Shown here: one piece after another, positions 47,351-58,347 of the stretch
Layout: each line of letters begins with the position of its first letter
Numbering within the stretch: the stretch's first letter is position 1
Notes under the pieces: model-generated
The model's input: the letters and a program-made list of their open reading frames with translations, nothing else
Database searches by the model: none
What the model was told of the DNA's origin: nothing
NCBI RefSeq assembly: GCF_018687715.1
Contig: NC_056764.1
Span: 5,644,501-5,708,500 of the forward strand
Origin: Carya illinoinensis
Taxonomy: Eukaryota > Streptophyta > Magnoliopsida > Fagales > Juglandaceae
Direction of reading: 5' to 3'
DNA: 64,000 bases
Program-made: the position numbers and the translations under genes

Positions 47351-47504
47351 AGATGTGCCAGCATTAAAAAGGGCCTGAGAAATCAAACGAGAGATTAGGA
47401 TGAAGTTCAGGCGAGTGATACTGGCGAATTCAATCTCGCAAGGTTGTATAAGAACAATTTGACTGGAACCGTAGATGGTACCAGTCAAGAAGCTGACCTT
47501 GCTT
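47351..47504 (-). ncRNA. Putative H/ACA-box snoRNA
   Basis: About 154 nt that fold on paper as hairpin-hinge-hairpin-tail. Hairpin 1: outer stem GCAAGGT/ACCTTGC (47502-47496 with 47444-47438), inner stem TTGACTGGTACC/GGTTCCAGTCAA (11 of 12 pairs) with a 6-nt loop, and unpaired strands between them as in a pseudouridylation pocket. Hinge: GAGATTGAATTC, close to but not an exact ANANNA. Hairpin 2: GCCAGTAT/ATGCTGGC (8 pairs, one G-U), inner GCCTGA/TCAGGC. The 3' end is ACA plus three bases (ACATCT, 47356-47351). Such RNAs guide pseudouridylation in rRNA or snRNA. I could not assign a target. A promoter of the plant snoRNA type lies upstream. Confidence 0.7.
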
Positions 47505-47660
47505 TTCCTTTTTCCTTTCTGTCACTAACAAAAACTTGCAGAAGAATTATAAAAAAAAAAAAAAGAAGAAGATGGATGCACCAAAATACAGAGTGAAAAA
47601 CATAGAGGGCAGCAGAGGCGGATTGGGAGCAAGACAGATATATCTCTAATATCTGCGAGG

Positions 47661-47751
47661 TATTTATAGGAGGAGAAAATGAAGGATTAGGGTTTTTGCA
47701 GAGGAAGTGGTATCTTTGTCGTTTCAGCCCAAAGATTGGGAGGGCTGGGCT
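47661..47751 (-). promoter_or_regulatory. Telo-box, site II and TATA promoter of the snoRNA-like locus
   Basis: On the minus strand in order: site II elements (TGGGCT, 47731-47726, with another in opposite orientation at 47746-47751), telo-box AAACCCTAA (47695-47687) and TATAAATA (47668-47661). This combination is typical of plant snoRNA clusters and ribosomal protein genes. The TATA box lies about 155 bp upstream of the first predicted snoRNA. Confidence 0.7.
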
Positions 47752-47759
47752 AGGACATG

Positions 47760-48309
47760 CAGGTTCTTTAAAATCCCATGCCATTGAAAAATAAATACTC
47801 AAAGCCCAGTAGCATCTACCCAGGTTTATTTTCTTCTATAAAGCTTAATTTCTCTATAATGAAGCTTTTGTCCAACATAAGCTCAAACACCCCATCCTCC
47901 TGTCCCACCAAAGGAAGGAACAGAAATAACCCTAATAGATGGCATGAACTATGATGCAGTGGCAATCCCCAAACAAGGAAACTATATGCCCGTCAATCCA
48001 TCTTTACAAAATCCAAATCTCTATTGGTTTGAAAAGAACCTCACTAAAGCAGATTAATCGTTCTTAGATCCTGTTTGCATGCATCATTTTGCTTGTTCGT
48101 CGTTTTCTTTTGGGCCTGTGGGGTATTTTGTGGCAACTGGACTTCATACTTTTTGTCTGCTAAACTTCCTCTCAAGGACTGACCTCAAGTAGTTCAAACA
48201 TTTTAGTATCAATAACGAAAGCCAAAACCAAAATTTCCAATTTTTTGTGACAAATAAAATGAGGTACTAAGATTTTCCATGCTTTCTTGGGTCCAAGTCT
48301 TTATACATA
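47760..48309. other. Intergenic, nothing recognised
   Basis: Plain AT-rich sequence between the snoRNA-like promoter and the first LTR. Confidence 0.5.
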
Positions 48310-49338
48310 TGTAACACACGGATTCTAGATTAGGGTTTAAAATTATTTTTTACCGCAATTATTATTATTATTATTATTATTAGCATTAGCAGTAGTAATA
48401 TTGGTCATTTTAATAAAATCTGTTTTTATCTTGAGGTAGTGATTTTATTTGAGTAGGATTCTCCCACCCTCTTCACGCCTGTATACCTATCGGTTTTGGT
48501 TTCTTAGTTTGAAAAAACTTACTAATTGGTAACCATTCACGCTTCAAAAAGCACCCTCCGATATATCCTCTACATTTCCCTCACAATATTCCCTTAATCA
48601 AACCCACAATACTCTTGCGGCCAGAACCCCCGGTGAAATCGAATTTTCTTCTACACAGCAAAACCTCGCAGTCTTCCTCACTACAAAACAAGACAAACAC
48701 CTCAATTGGAAACCACAGAACACACAAATACCACTTGGCAACTCAAAAACTGCCAACCAACACTTTCTGACGGACTTACACTCTTCCGGAGGAATCTCCA
48801 ATTGCGCCATTGTTGACCTCAGCCAACCACCAGCCCACCATCACTTTTAATCTCCACTTGTACCTCATATAGGTAACGAGCTACGAAGTAGAATTTAGGA
48901 AGCAATGCAACAAGGTAAGTAGTATAATTATAAGTTCATAACTTCTATGTGTGCTGTAATTATTATATTCTACATGAAAAAGTGCCGTTCATCTATGCTA
49001 TGCTATGTACAATGCAAGGTTCACCCCTCTTTACGAACCCTCAATGAATTATGATCATATGTTTATAATGCAATTCTGTATGCAATGATGAATGGCATTT
49101 CTATTACGTTATGTTATGAATGCTTATGCTATGCCATGTAACACTCATGTCATGTCATGTTGCCTATGTTATGATTATGTAATGCTCATTCAATATGCCA
49201 TGATCAATGTTATGCCATGCATCTAAGTAAGACGCCATGAAGTCAATGTGTTTATATGCATCATGATAAGATAAGTAAGAATTCATGTCAAATATAAGTA
49301 AGTTAAGACTGGCCTTATGTTATGGGTGAATGTGTAAG

Positions 49339-49540
49339 CCACGGACCTAAACGTGGTCCACCATAAGTATGCTATGACATATTTGGTGACACGGACCTAA
49401 GCATGCTTCACCATATACTATGTTATGATGTATGTGGTGACATAGACCAAAGCATGCTTCACCATATGTATACTATGATGTATGAGATGCCACGGACCTA
49501 AGCGTAATTCACCATATGTTATGCTATGATTTATGCGATC
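49339..49540. repeat. 50-bp minisatellite, about four units
   Basis: Units begin near 49340, 49390, 49441 and 49491 with variants of CACGGACCTAAGCATG, followed by CTTCACCATAT and a TATG-rich segment. Spacing is 50-51 bp. It lies inside the probable solo LTR. Confidence 0.9.
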
Positions 49541-49812
49541 AACGACAATTGGACCAATGCACGTATGTTATGAAGACTACTAAGTAAATGAAAGACAAGA
49601 TGAATAAGTTATGTGCGAATGATAGGAAATACGTGGAGTCAGTTATTCATGCATCCATGTTACATGTATTGCCATAATTATGTTTGATTCCGCTTATATT
49701 ATTAATGAATGATCTATATGTTATGTGTATGTATGACGATGTACATAAGTTTTCAAAATTGAGCCTAATGCCCTCTGATGTTAAGCTAAGTTTAGTTTAC
49801 ATTATGATGTGT

Positions 49813-50115
49813 TTTTTTTATAGGTACGAAGTTTTATTTGTAGAAGTAAGCAAAACCCAAGTACACAGGGAGTATACATGAGAATAACCTAATTAGAGTT
49901 TACAATCGAAAGTAGAAGATCATGTAAATTTAGCCCATTACAAATAATAGCCCTTGCCCATAAAAACAAAGTTTCATAAAAGAAAACTTTAAGCTCATCC
50001 ATTGTTCTCTCACGATCTTTGAAGCTTCTATCATTTCTCTCCAGCCAAATGCACCAACACATACCTAAAAGAACCATTCTCCAAATCATTGCCACTTCTG
50101 AGTTGCCTCAGAGGC
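49813..50115 (-). mobile_element. 5'-truncated LINE tail nested in the LTR
   Basis: T-run at 49813-49820 (poly-A on the minus strand), then a 3' UTR with CCCAAGTACACAGGGAGTAT. The minus-strand frame reads WRMVLLGMCWCIWLERNDRSF and DELKVFFYETLFLWARAI, aligning with the ORF2 tail at 16849. Upstream the frame continues GNSEVAM with a TGA just before it. GCTAAGTTTAGTTT on the left and GCTAAGTTAGTTT at about 50148-50160 may be a worn target duplication, in which case the element extends to about 50147. Confidence 0.78.
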
Positions 50116-50266
50116 CTCTTCAGCTTGCAAGGAAACTCTATTATGCTAAGTTAGTTTGATAATTCAATAATGAGGTATTTTTTTATGATGTCGAATCTCT
50201 TTACCGGGCATTACGCTACGAATGTACATAACATTCCATACCTACGGGAAGGGGTGTTACATCATA

Positions 50267-51390
50267 TCATCCCACATTTCACTTGGACTACCCAATAAGA
50301 TAAGTTACGAACTTAGTTGGAGTTCAACACCATTCTTTGAGAATGCAATCTGAACAAAATTTCTTTGGGCAAAATTCTCTAACTTCCATCTATTGCACAG
50401 TTATCTCCAGCAGGAAATGAAACAAAACGGGTTTACACATGAAAAAACAATTACACTTAAATACAAAGAGAGCAGAATGAGCATCTAGTTCTGGGGGAAC
50501 TTAACTTGTTCAAGGCTGTGCGTTTTTCTGTGGAAAGATGTCTGTAAAATTAGTTAGTACAAGCTTTTTTTTTTTTATAAGGGATCTGAACTGCCTAGTG
50601 TGTGCAAAGGGGTCAAAGTTTACCAACTGCGAGATCTAGGGAGAAGAAAACACCACTCAGTTGATCACCCTATCATCACCAACGTGTCATATACAACTAT
50701 ATAAATTTTGCTCAGCACTCACCAAGTTGTGTCAAATACATCGACTGACTCCTTCTGCTTGGTGGGTTGATGAGGATTGTTATCAACATAGAGCAAAGCA
50801 CCAACTCTTCATCTCAACATTTAGGTTTTAAGCAACAAACTATTCTCATTCTACCTTTTTGTTTTTTTTTAGCCTTCCACATAAACCAGATACAATTATG
50901 ACTAGTATTATTGCCTCCTCAAGGACTACCTCAACAAAACCCCGAACAGCAATTAGAATCACTATCACAAGTGTATCAATTTATCATTATCAGTATTACC
51001 ATTAGTTAGTAACATCCACAATGATCACTGCTATCACAAACCTGGAGCCCTTATACGGCTCAGCAAACTTACACAAAATTCCACTCTATTCAACAATCAC
51101 GATTCCCAGCAACCACATGATTAATCCGCATTCCCAAACACATGACCAGTAGAAGCGAAAAGACAGTATAAAGGCATTACAAGAGAAGAAGAAATAAGAA
51201 CTTCAACATACCTACTATAATAATTCTTGAACGGGCAGATTTTTCCTTACAGCAAAAACAAAGAGCCCATATGGAAACAAAACAATACTAGTCTCTCACC
51301 ACCAAAGATCGGTGCAGATTTATTGAATCGAAAGCCAAGAAGAAGTAGCAGCAATGTAAGTTTATAACAATACGGTGAAAGGGGTGGGAA
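50267..51390. other. Intergenic, C1-FDX 3' flank
   Basis: No coding signal beyond the 3' flank of the next gene. T-rich runs at 50563 and 50860. Confidence 0.5.
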
Positions 51391-51867
51391 TTAGGGGATG
51401 TCCCAGGGTTTGGGCTCGGGGACGGCGACGACCATTCCTTGGAGGTCGGGGGTGAGGACAACCTGGCAGCCGAGGCGAGAGTGCCTGTTGAGAACGCGAG
51501 CACGCGAGTTGCGCTTCAGCACGTACTCCTCGTCATAGGAGCGAGGAGGAAGCTTTTCGAGCCATTCCTGGGCGATGCTGACTTCGCACTCCGCCGAGCA
51601 GGCGTCGATCTCCTCCAGTCGATGGGAGGCCGGCTCAATCAAGCCGACATTTGTCAGCGCTTTGAGGAGGGTCTGCCCCGATAGTCCCACCACCTCCCGC
51701 TTCTTGCCCTCAGGGTCCACCGCGAACAGCTTCACGATGCGGTCCGACACTTTCTTCGAGGTGGCGGTGGCGGTGTCGGTTGCGGTTGCGGAGGAGCGCG
51801 AGATCAGGGATTTGGAGTGGATTCGGGAGGAGAGTCTCTTTATGCCGAGCCTTGACATCAACGCCAT
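51391..51867 (-). CDS. C1-FDX: Mitochondrial complex I ferredoxin-like subunit (C1-FDX)
   Basis: An intronless frame of 158 residues from the ATG at 51867 (MALMSRLGIKRLSSRIHSKS), which begins with a basic, Ser-rich mitochondrial presequence. The body is a [2Fe-2S] ferredoxin fold: IVKLFAVDPEGKKREVVGLSG, EEIDACSAECEVSIAQEWLE, LNRHSRLGCQVVLTP, ending EPKPWDIP. It matches my memory of Arabidopsis At3g07480, a plant complex I subunit that bridges the membrane arm and the carbonic-anhydrase domain. Only three of the four canonical cluster cysteines remain (C90, C94, C134), with CxxxC instead of CxxC spacing, so a normal Fe2S2 cluster is unlikely. The frame stays open upstream to 51918, but only from a TTG. 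Confidence 0.9.
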   Translation of the reverse strand: MALMSRLGIKRLSSRIHSKSLISRSSATATDTATATSKKVSDRIVKLFAVDPEGKKREVVGLSGQTLLKALTNVGLIEPASHRLEEIDACSAECEVSIAQEWLEKLPPRSYDEEYVLKRNSRARVLNRHSRLGCQVVLTPDLQGMVVAVPEPKPWDIP

Positions 51868-53659
51868 TGCCACCAATATGTTAGGTGCACCGTATTTTGG
51901 GAAATCAGATGCAGGCAACGTGAAACTAGGCTGTATATCCAGGGCTACGTCAGCGTGGGCATTGTTAAATTCGAAAGGGTCTTTTTCGTCTTTTTGCTGT
52001 TAAGTGTAGAACCGAGTCAGAGGAGCATATGAACCATGTTGGTCATAAATTAGAGAGCAGCTGAGTTTACAGTTATAGTGCTGAATTTAACCTTTAAACG
52101 CTTCAGTAATGAATATCAGAAATTGGCAAGAGCTTAATAATATGATGATATATAACTCGATTTTCTAAATACAGAATTTGGGTCTGAAAACCCTCCAACC
52201 TTGTATAAAAAAAAAGTATATATATATATATATCAGAAATCCTTACACTATTCAAAGAGGTAAATAAGTGAAATGGAACTTCGTGATGCACTTTAGATTT
52301 TATTACTAATTACTGTTATCCCGAGGTTTATCCCAAATAAGAACAATGCTACTCTATATTTTGAGTTTATCGGTTTATGATCATACAAATTAATGTGAAT
52401 TAATTTAATTGACTTTTTATATCAATTACTTAAATAAAAAGTCACTTACAATGAACTATATAAACTACCATGATTTAACAGAGTAAATTTCGAATGAAGA
52501 ACAACATTTTTCGTTTCAAAAAAATTTTATACAGCTACTAGAAACAAATTCTTATGGCAAAGAAATGAAAACTCCCCTACATTTCATTCCTCATTACACA
52601 TGGAGCACTAGGATTGTTTACCCAACTCAACCCAAAAAATACTATTCCGACCCAATCTAGGGTCATTCTTATTGGCCAATTAATTGATTAGCCAACCCTA
52701 AAAATCTTTCAAAAGAAACAAGTATTCTGACCTGACGTCATTTTCTTCTTTTTTCTTTTTCTTTTCCCCCCACCCCTAATGGTTTGCAAATTGCTTTTAC
52801 GTATTCATATATTCATGGTGATTAAGCCATTGAAAAGTTTTTTTTTTTGGATAGGGGAGGGAAAGCCAAAGAAACCAACCCATGCATAACAAGATACACA
52901 CACGGTTAAGTGCATGTATAAACCATGCATGGCAACACAATGGGTGCATGTCATGTGCACCAGTGATCCCCTTGGACCCATTGCGTGGGACCGCTGAAGG
53001 AAACCCCCGGCCACCATGAAGGCTGCCGGCGTTCTCTGTCGCGACCTTGGTGTTTGCCGGGGATAGTGGCCTTGCACGGCGTGCAACTTCTAAACGTTGC
53101 CCAATGCCCTTGAAAGGCTCACGACAGCCAATCATAAGCCCATCTGATCAGGCAGCCACCACTTGGGCCATTAGAAGTTTTTGTTCCCAACCAGGCAACC
53201 CTCGGGCACTCTGTCGTGAGAGAGGTTGTGTAGCTTATACGCTAGACTCGCCTCTTTGAACCCCCATGGAGAGGTAACTAGTCGAGTAGTTTATGACTAA
53301 GTCCACAATTGCTTGTTGACACTATAGGGAAGATAAGTGTCGTGCAGGCTAGAGCTAGACACCCACCTCGCCGTGAGGGAGGTCAAGCCACCAAAGGCGT
53401 TGGACTGGCTTATTAACGCTCATAGGGAGGGTAAGTAGTCAAGGCACTTATCTGTGTGCATGTGAATGACGAACAATTAATTTTGATGGAGACATACTGA
53501 GACGTTCAAGTATTGTTGTTTAGCTGTGTTTAGCGCTACAAGAATTAATTATATTAGTACAAATGAAATCCACATAAGTTTATAGGGAGACAAACTTGGA
53601 TGTTTTAGCCATTGTAGCTTATTTTTGCTTGACAGAAATTGGCTATAGTTGATTGTTAT

Positions 53660-53684
53660 TTCTTCTTCTTCTTCTTCTTCTTCT

Positions 53685-53769
<85 letters not shown>
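53660..53769. repeat. Compound microsatellite (TTC)n-(CT)n
   Basis: TTC units at 53660-53686 pass into an uninterrupted CT run of about 80 bp ending at 53769, the longest simple repeat in the window. Confidence 0.97.
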
Positions 53770-53772
<3 letters not shown>

Positions 53773-54619
53773 TCTTGTTCAGCAAACACTACACAGCTTT
53801 GACCTCTTTGGTTGACTATTGCATGGGATGTGTGACCATCATTGCATCCCTCTTGGTCGTGTAACTTCATGGGCAGTTAGTCTTGATAGCGATGTTGAGG
53901 GTCTTTGTCTCTCAGCCTTGTCACTATGGAGTAGCAATCAGAGGATTACCAAGGCCGAGGAGATTGTGCCCAATCAATGCGTGAGAAGCTGTGAGTCTGA
54001 GGAAATTTTGGTCGAGATGTACATGGGCGAGATGCTTTGGGCTAGGCATTGGAGGCCAAGATGTGTCTATCTGAGATGTATGTAGGCTTTTATGACTCAG
54101 CTATGTGCATGGCCAAGATGGGGTGGTTATTATCATGCATGGCCGAGACGGGTTGATGCTTGCTAGTACATTAGCGGGCAGTTTATGCCCGAGATTTTTG
54201 TGGCTGTGAGAGGAGGCACCAAATAACTTGGCTGAGTTGTTGACAGTGGCCAAGATGTATACATCGATCGTGCATGTGATGGCCTGGATGTTGCAGCCAG
54301 GATGCAAGGTAGCTGGGATACGTGCATGCGACATGCAAGGTGGCATTGACCGAGATGCATGGCTGATGAAACACTAAAACTACATGATTAAGTTACTTAA
54401 GTGAATAAATTGTTTAACAACAAAATGATTTAAGTACTTAATTATGCAATAGATCACAATACTTGAGTCAATTAATAATTCTGATATTCTTAGTGCTTTT
54501 GAAGATTTATAATACAATTATTTCACATGAAAATAAATATTTCATTTTTATTCCTCTCATAACAGGGGTAGTTTGGGCAATACACAGCAAAGACATCATT
54601 CAAAAAAAATGAAGTGTAA

Positions 54620-54860
54620 ATGCACACATGCAGACCAGCAGAACACTCACTCGGACAGCACTCATTCAGACTCACACATACAGACCAGCAGAACACTCAC
54701 TTGGACAACACTCATTAGGACAGCACACAGCAACTCACACATGCAATAAACCTGCAGCAAGGAAATGCACACATGCAGAAAACGTGGGACCAGCTCACAC
54801 ATGCATCAAAACAGCAACTCACAGCCAGCACTCACACATGCAATAAACCTGCAACAACAA
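54620..54860. repeat. Degenerate tandem repeat, CACACATGCAG / CAGAACACTCACT type
   Basis: CAGACCAGCAGAACACTCACT occurs at about 54631 and 54681. CTCACACATGCAATAAACCTG occurs at about 54734 and 54832. The blocks alternate with GGACAGCACTCATT-like segments. Confidence 0.8.
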
Positions 54861-55043
54861 ATACAGCAGACAGCACACTCGGAAAGCAGGAGCAATACAG
54901 CTCATGCATCATTTCGTTGGAAAGCAGCACGTTGCAGGAGAAGAATGGGAGGCAGCAGAAGATCACGCTGGCATCTATGAGGCAGCACGTTGCAGACACT
55001 CGGACAACAGCAGAATTATTTCTCTCTTTCTTTCCGGAAGTTG

Positions 55044-58000
55044 TGTAACGCCCCCAAATTCCGTTTGGGATCGGACAGACATTTGAAGCGTCGAGACATG
55101 CAACACAAGGTTACCTACCCCCGTTCATAACATATAAGATGCAATAATCCTAACATGCATCTAACATTATGCAATATTCGCAGCGGATACTTTTTTTCTT
55201 TAGCAATACTATGCACCAAACTGAAAATATCTCAATACTTAAAACATACTTCATACATAAAGATCCATTGAATAACTAAGATCACAGCACTATTCCAAAA
55301 TAGTTATGATCCAAAAGTACTGGAGATGCAACTCCATCGTACAAGTAGTAATTTAACTACTATATTAACATTAACGACGCACCGTCGTTCAGTCGACTGT
55401 GTCTAGTTGGTCAGCTCCTGATCCTCCTTCAGGTCCTGTAACAAGATCTACCATTCGGGGGGAATGGTAGTTGGGACTACCACAGTGAGATTTGATTACA
55501 AATCTCAGCAAGTTAACAAAAAACTTCCATACAGACTAATGATGCATGTATGACAGTAAAAGCATAAATGCATAATCAAATTTATAAGTAATTAAAGAAT
55601 AACTTAGCGTACAATATAGCATAATTGACATAACTTAAATTGAATCATGAACTGAACTTGACTTGACATGAACTTGCTCTGAAACTTGACTTAGCATGAA
55701 CTTGCTCTGAAACTTGAATTAACATGAAAAATACATACTCCACAGTTGTTGTGGCCCCATGTATTCTACGTGTAAATACATACTCCACAGTTGTTGTGGC
55801 CCCATGTATTCTACGTGTAAATACATACTCCACAGTTGTTGTGGCCCCATGTATTCTACACAAACTTGACTTAACATTAAAAATACATACTCCACAGTTG
55901 TTGTGGCCCCATGTATTCTATACATCACTATGCAGTTAAATACATACTCCACAGTTGTTGTGGACCCATGTATTCTACATAAACTGAATATACTCAAGAT
56001 GAAACGTGACTGGAATATGAAAGGACTGAAGCCCTGACGTAACATAATGTGACTTGAACATAATTTGAAATACATAACCAACTTAAGATAGTAACATTTC
56101 GTAACATGGCATAACATATAACAAACAACATATTTAGCATGACATATTTGTAATGTATAGTAATACATGACAGAATATATTGTGTAACAGATAAAAATTG
56201 ATGACAGAATAAATTCTGTATAATAGAAAATTACATGATAACTTGGCATGGCATGACATATATGATAACATACATACATACACTGTAATTCTTTTACTTA
56301 GCACACATACACAGTAGACTGCTAGTAAGTTAAAAGCTAACTTACCTCGATCTCCGCATTTCTTATAAAACTTCAAGTGCGATCACGAGGAACTGTAATT
56401 AGTGATTCTAAAAGTTAGAACTAAATCACTAATAATTTGAAATATGGAAAATACTAACTTAAAGAGTAAAATTTTCATTTTACTCTCTATATGTGGGAAA
56501 ATGACCGTTTTACCCATAACTTAAGGATTTTGCATACTAACTCCAAAAATTTCCAAAATTTACATTCCTCATGTAAATCTTGTCCTAAACTTAAATATCA
56601 ACTCAGAAAAATTTAAAACAAAACACAACTATGAAGAACACACTATGGTCGAAACATCCATAGGCCATTTCCCTTTATTTTTGTTGCAATTCCTTCCAAC
56701 TTCAAAACTCATGCTTAAACCAAAATTTTGCAACAAACATCTTCCAATCCTAAGTTCAAAACCATACTTACAACATCCATTTAGAAAAAGCTAATAATCA
56801 ACACCAAACTTTTTTGTAAAAAGATCCAAGCACTTGAATCACAAGTGTTGACCTTAAATCAAAACATCTCCAAGAATTTCAAAAAATCAAATCTTACTTC
56901 TAACATATTCATAATATCATCCTAACATCAACCATGCTTTAAATCATCAAACTAAAGTCACCAAAATCACAAAATAACATTTGGAGTTTTTGGTTTTACA
57001 CTTAGTCCAAAAACATAAACTTTTCCCTCAACTAGTTTTGATAAATCTCTTGATCTATGACTTATAAATATATGATCTTCAAACCAAACCATCACATGGT
57101 ATAAAAAGATGTCCTAAAACATATATAAGCTTCTAATTCAATATCATATGGTTAGAAATTAACCAAAATATAAATTTAGCCAAGAATATCCACACTTTGA
57201 CTTATTTGAATATCTCTTTGCATAAAATTTCATATCTTTGAAACTAATATCAAATATCTTCAAAATAATAATATAACATGTATATAAGATGTTTAGGATC
57301 CTCCAATAAAATTATCAAAGTCATTAGAATAGGTTTAGACCACCAAAGAGTTAAACTTTCTCAAAACAGAAACTGTTTTTCCTCTTCCAGTTTCTAAGTT
57401 TCTAAATCTAAGAACATCTTTCATCAAAACCTTTAATCATGCAAAAATCCTCAACCAATAGTCACATATACATGTTAACAATACTCCATAAAAATTTCGG
57501 ACCAATATCTATCCATTAGCTTGGTCAAAAACTCCAAACTATAACATATTCTCCAGTTTATCTCCCAGAATGACCTTTCTATAGTTTACACAATATTTGA
57601 CTGACCAAATGATCTTCAAATGGGGCAAATAAGATATCCATGTAAACTAGACTCAAAAAGGAACAACTTATATGAAGGAGACGTTATGATAAAACACTTA
57701 CAACAGCTTCGAAATGGGCATGCAAAAGATCTCCTAAAATCTGTTCGAGAGAGAGTGTTTGATAATCTTTTATTAGAAGGAGTTATTGAAGATAAGTTCA
57801 TGGGTGCTGGCTGGACACATTTATGGACGAGATAAGGGAGGTGATAAGGCTGGAGTTGAGAGTTAAGTGTGGTTTTCTCCTACCCAAAATATCTATAAAA
57901 GATTATCTCATAATATTCTATCTAATAATATCTACAAAAATCAACTTAAGATATTTTTATCTAATAATATCTATAAAAATCAACTCAAAATATTTTTACC

Positions 58001-58342
58001 CAATAATATTCACGAAAATTACCTCAAGATATTTCTTTTTATCCAATAATATCTACAGTTTTGAACAGACGTTTTGTCCGAAAATATGAAAAAATGTTAT
58101 TGCGCCATAAGACTTTAAATAACCCTCCGAGTCTAATGGCACAAACCATAATACATTTTGACACTTCTAACTATCTCCAATAATCAAAAATACACTTCTG
58201 ATACCATAGTAAATAATAACACTAACTATGTAGTTAGACAAAAACCTATACGATTAATGGATTCGTGAAAACTTATGGGTTTTTCACGAGATTCCTAAAG
58301 TTAATAGAAATTTCACAATTGAATTTCTAGCGGGCTGTTACA
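55044..58342 (-). mobile_element. Solo LTR of about 3.3 kb, Ty3/Gypsy-like
   Basis: Starts TGTAACGCCC and ends GGGCTGTTACA; TG...CA termini with a TGTAAC/GTTACA inverted end. Perfect 5-bp target duplication AGTTG on both sides (55039-55043 and 58343-58347). No gag, protease or polymerase frame inside and no second LTR, so a solo LTR is the simplest reading. Length and ends resemble the long LTRs of Tekay/Del-type Gypsy elements (inference). Orientation is inferred from the end ...GGGCGTTACA on the minus strand. It carries a 45-bp minisatellite at 55729-55980. Confidence 0.78.
55729..55980. repeat. 45-bp minisatellite inside the solo LTR, five units
   Basis: ATACATACTCCACAGTTGTT followed by GTGGCCCCATGTATTCTA starts at 55731, 55776 and 55821 (exact 45-bp spacing), then at 55883 and 55940 with longer spacers. 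The last unit has GGACCC in place of GGCCCC. Confidence 0.95.
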
Positions 58343-58347
58343 AGTTG

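Larger units (their letters stand above)
48310..50261 (+). mobile_element. Probable solo LTR, Ty3/Gypsy-like, with nested LINE
   Basis: Starts TGTAACAC and ends GTGTTACA, a perfect 8-bp inverted end with TG...CA termini. Flanks are ACATA (48305-48309) and TCATA (50262-50266), a 4 of 5 match for a target duplication. The inside is ATG-rich, carries a 50-bp minisatellite (49339-49540) and has no gag or pol. The end GGGGTGTTACA is common in plant Gypsy LTRs. A LINE tail at 49813-50115 is inserted within it. The frame 48810-48598 (-), starting MAQLEIPPEEC, has a real ATG but no recognised domain. Confidence 0.6.
51868..55043. other. Repeat-rich intergenic region
   Basis: 52840-53460 is a GC-richer patch without a recognised gene, with a T-run at 52839-52849. 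The strongest signals are the (TTC)n/(CT)n tract at 53660-53769, short repeats of ATGCATGG and GGCCGAGAT type at 54090-54365, and degenerate CACACATGCAG-type repeats at 54620-54860. Open frames over these tracts are repeat translation. Confidence 0.5.

Noticed and set aside
49339..49540. Direct repeats considered as a CRISPR-like array
   Set aside because: The units are contiguous with no unique spacers, in a plant nuclear context; it is a minisatellite.
53643..53870. Arg/Glu and Ser/Leu repeat proteins
   Set aside because: Translations of the (CT)n/(TTC)n microsatellite.
54628..55048. Several overlapping His/Thr-rich frames
   Set aside because: Products of degenerate CACACATGCA repeats with no domain.
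55645..56279. Minus-strand frame with repeated EYMGPQQLWSMY units
   Set aside because: Translation of the 45-bp minisatellite in the solo LTR; no start context or flanking domain.
57823..58089. 88-codon frame rich in Ile/Asn/Tyr
   Set aside because: Short AT-rich tandem repeats (AATAATATCTA units) inside the LTR, not a gene.
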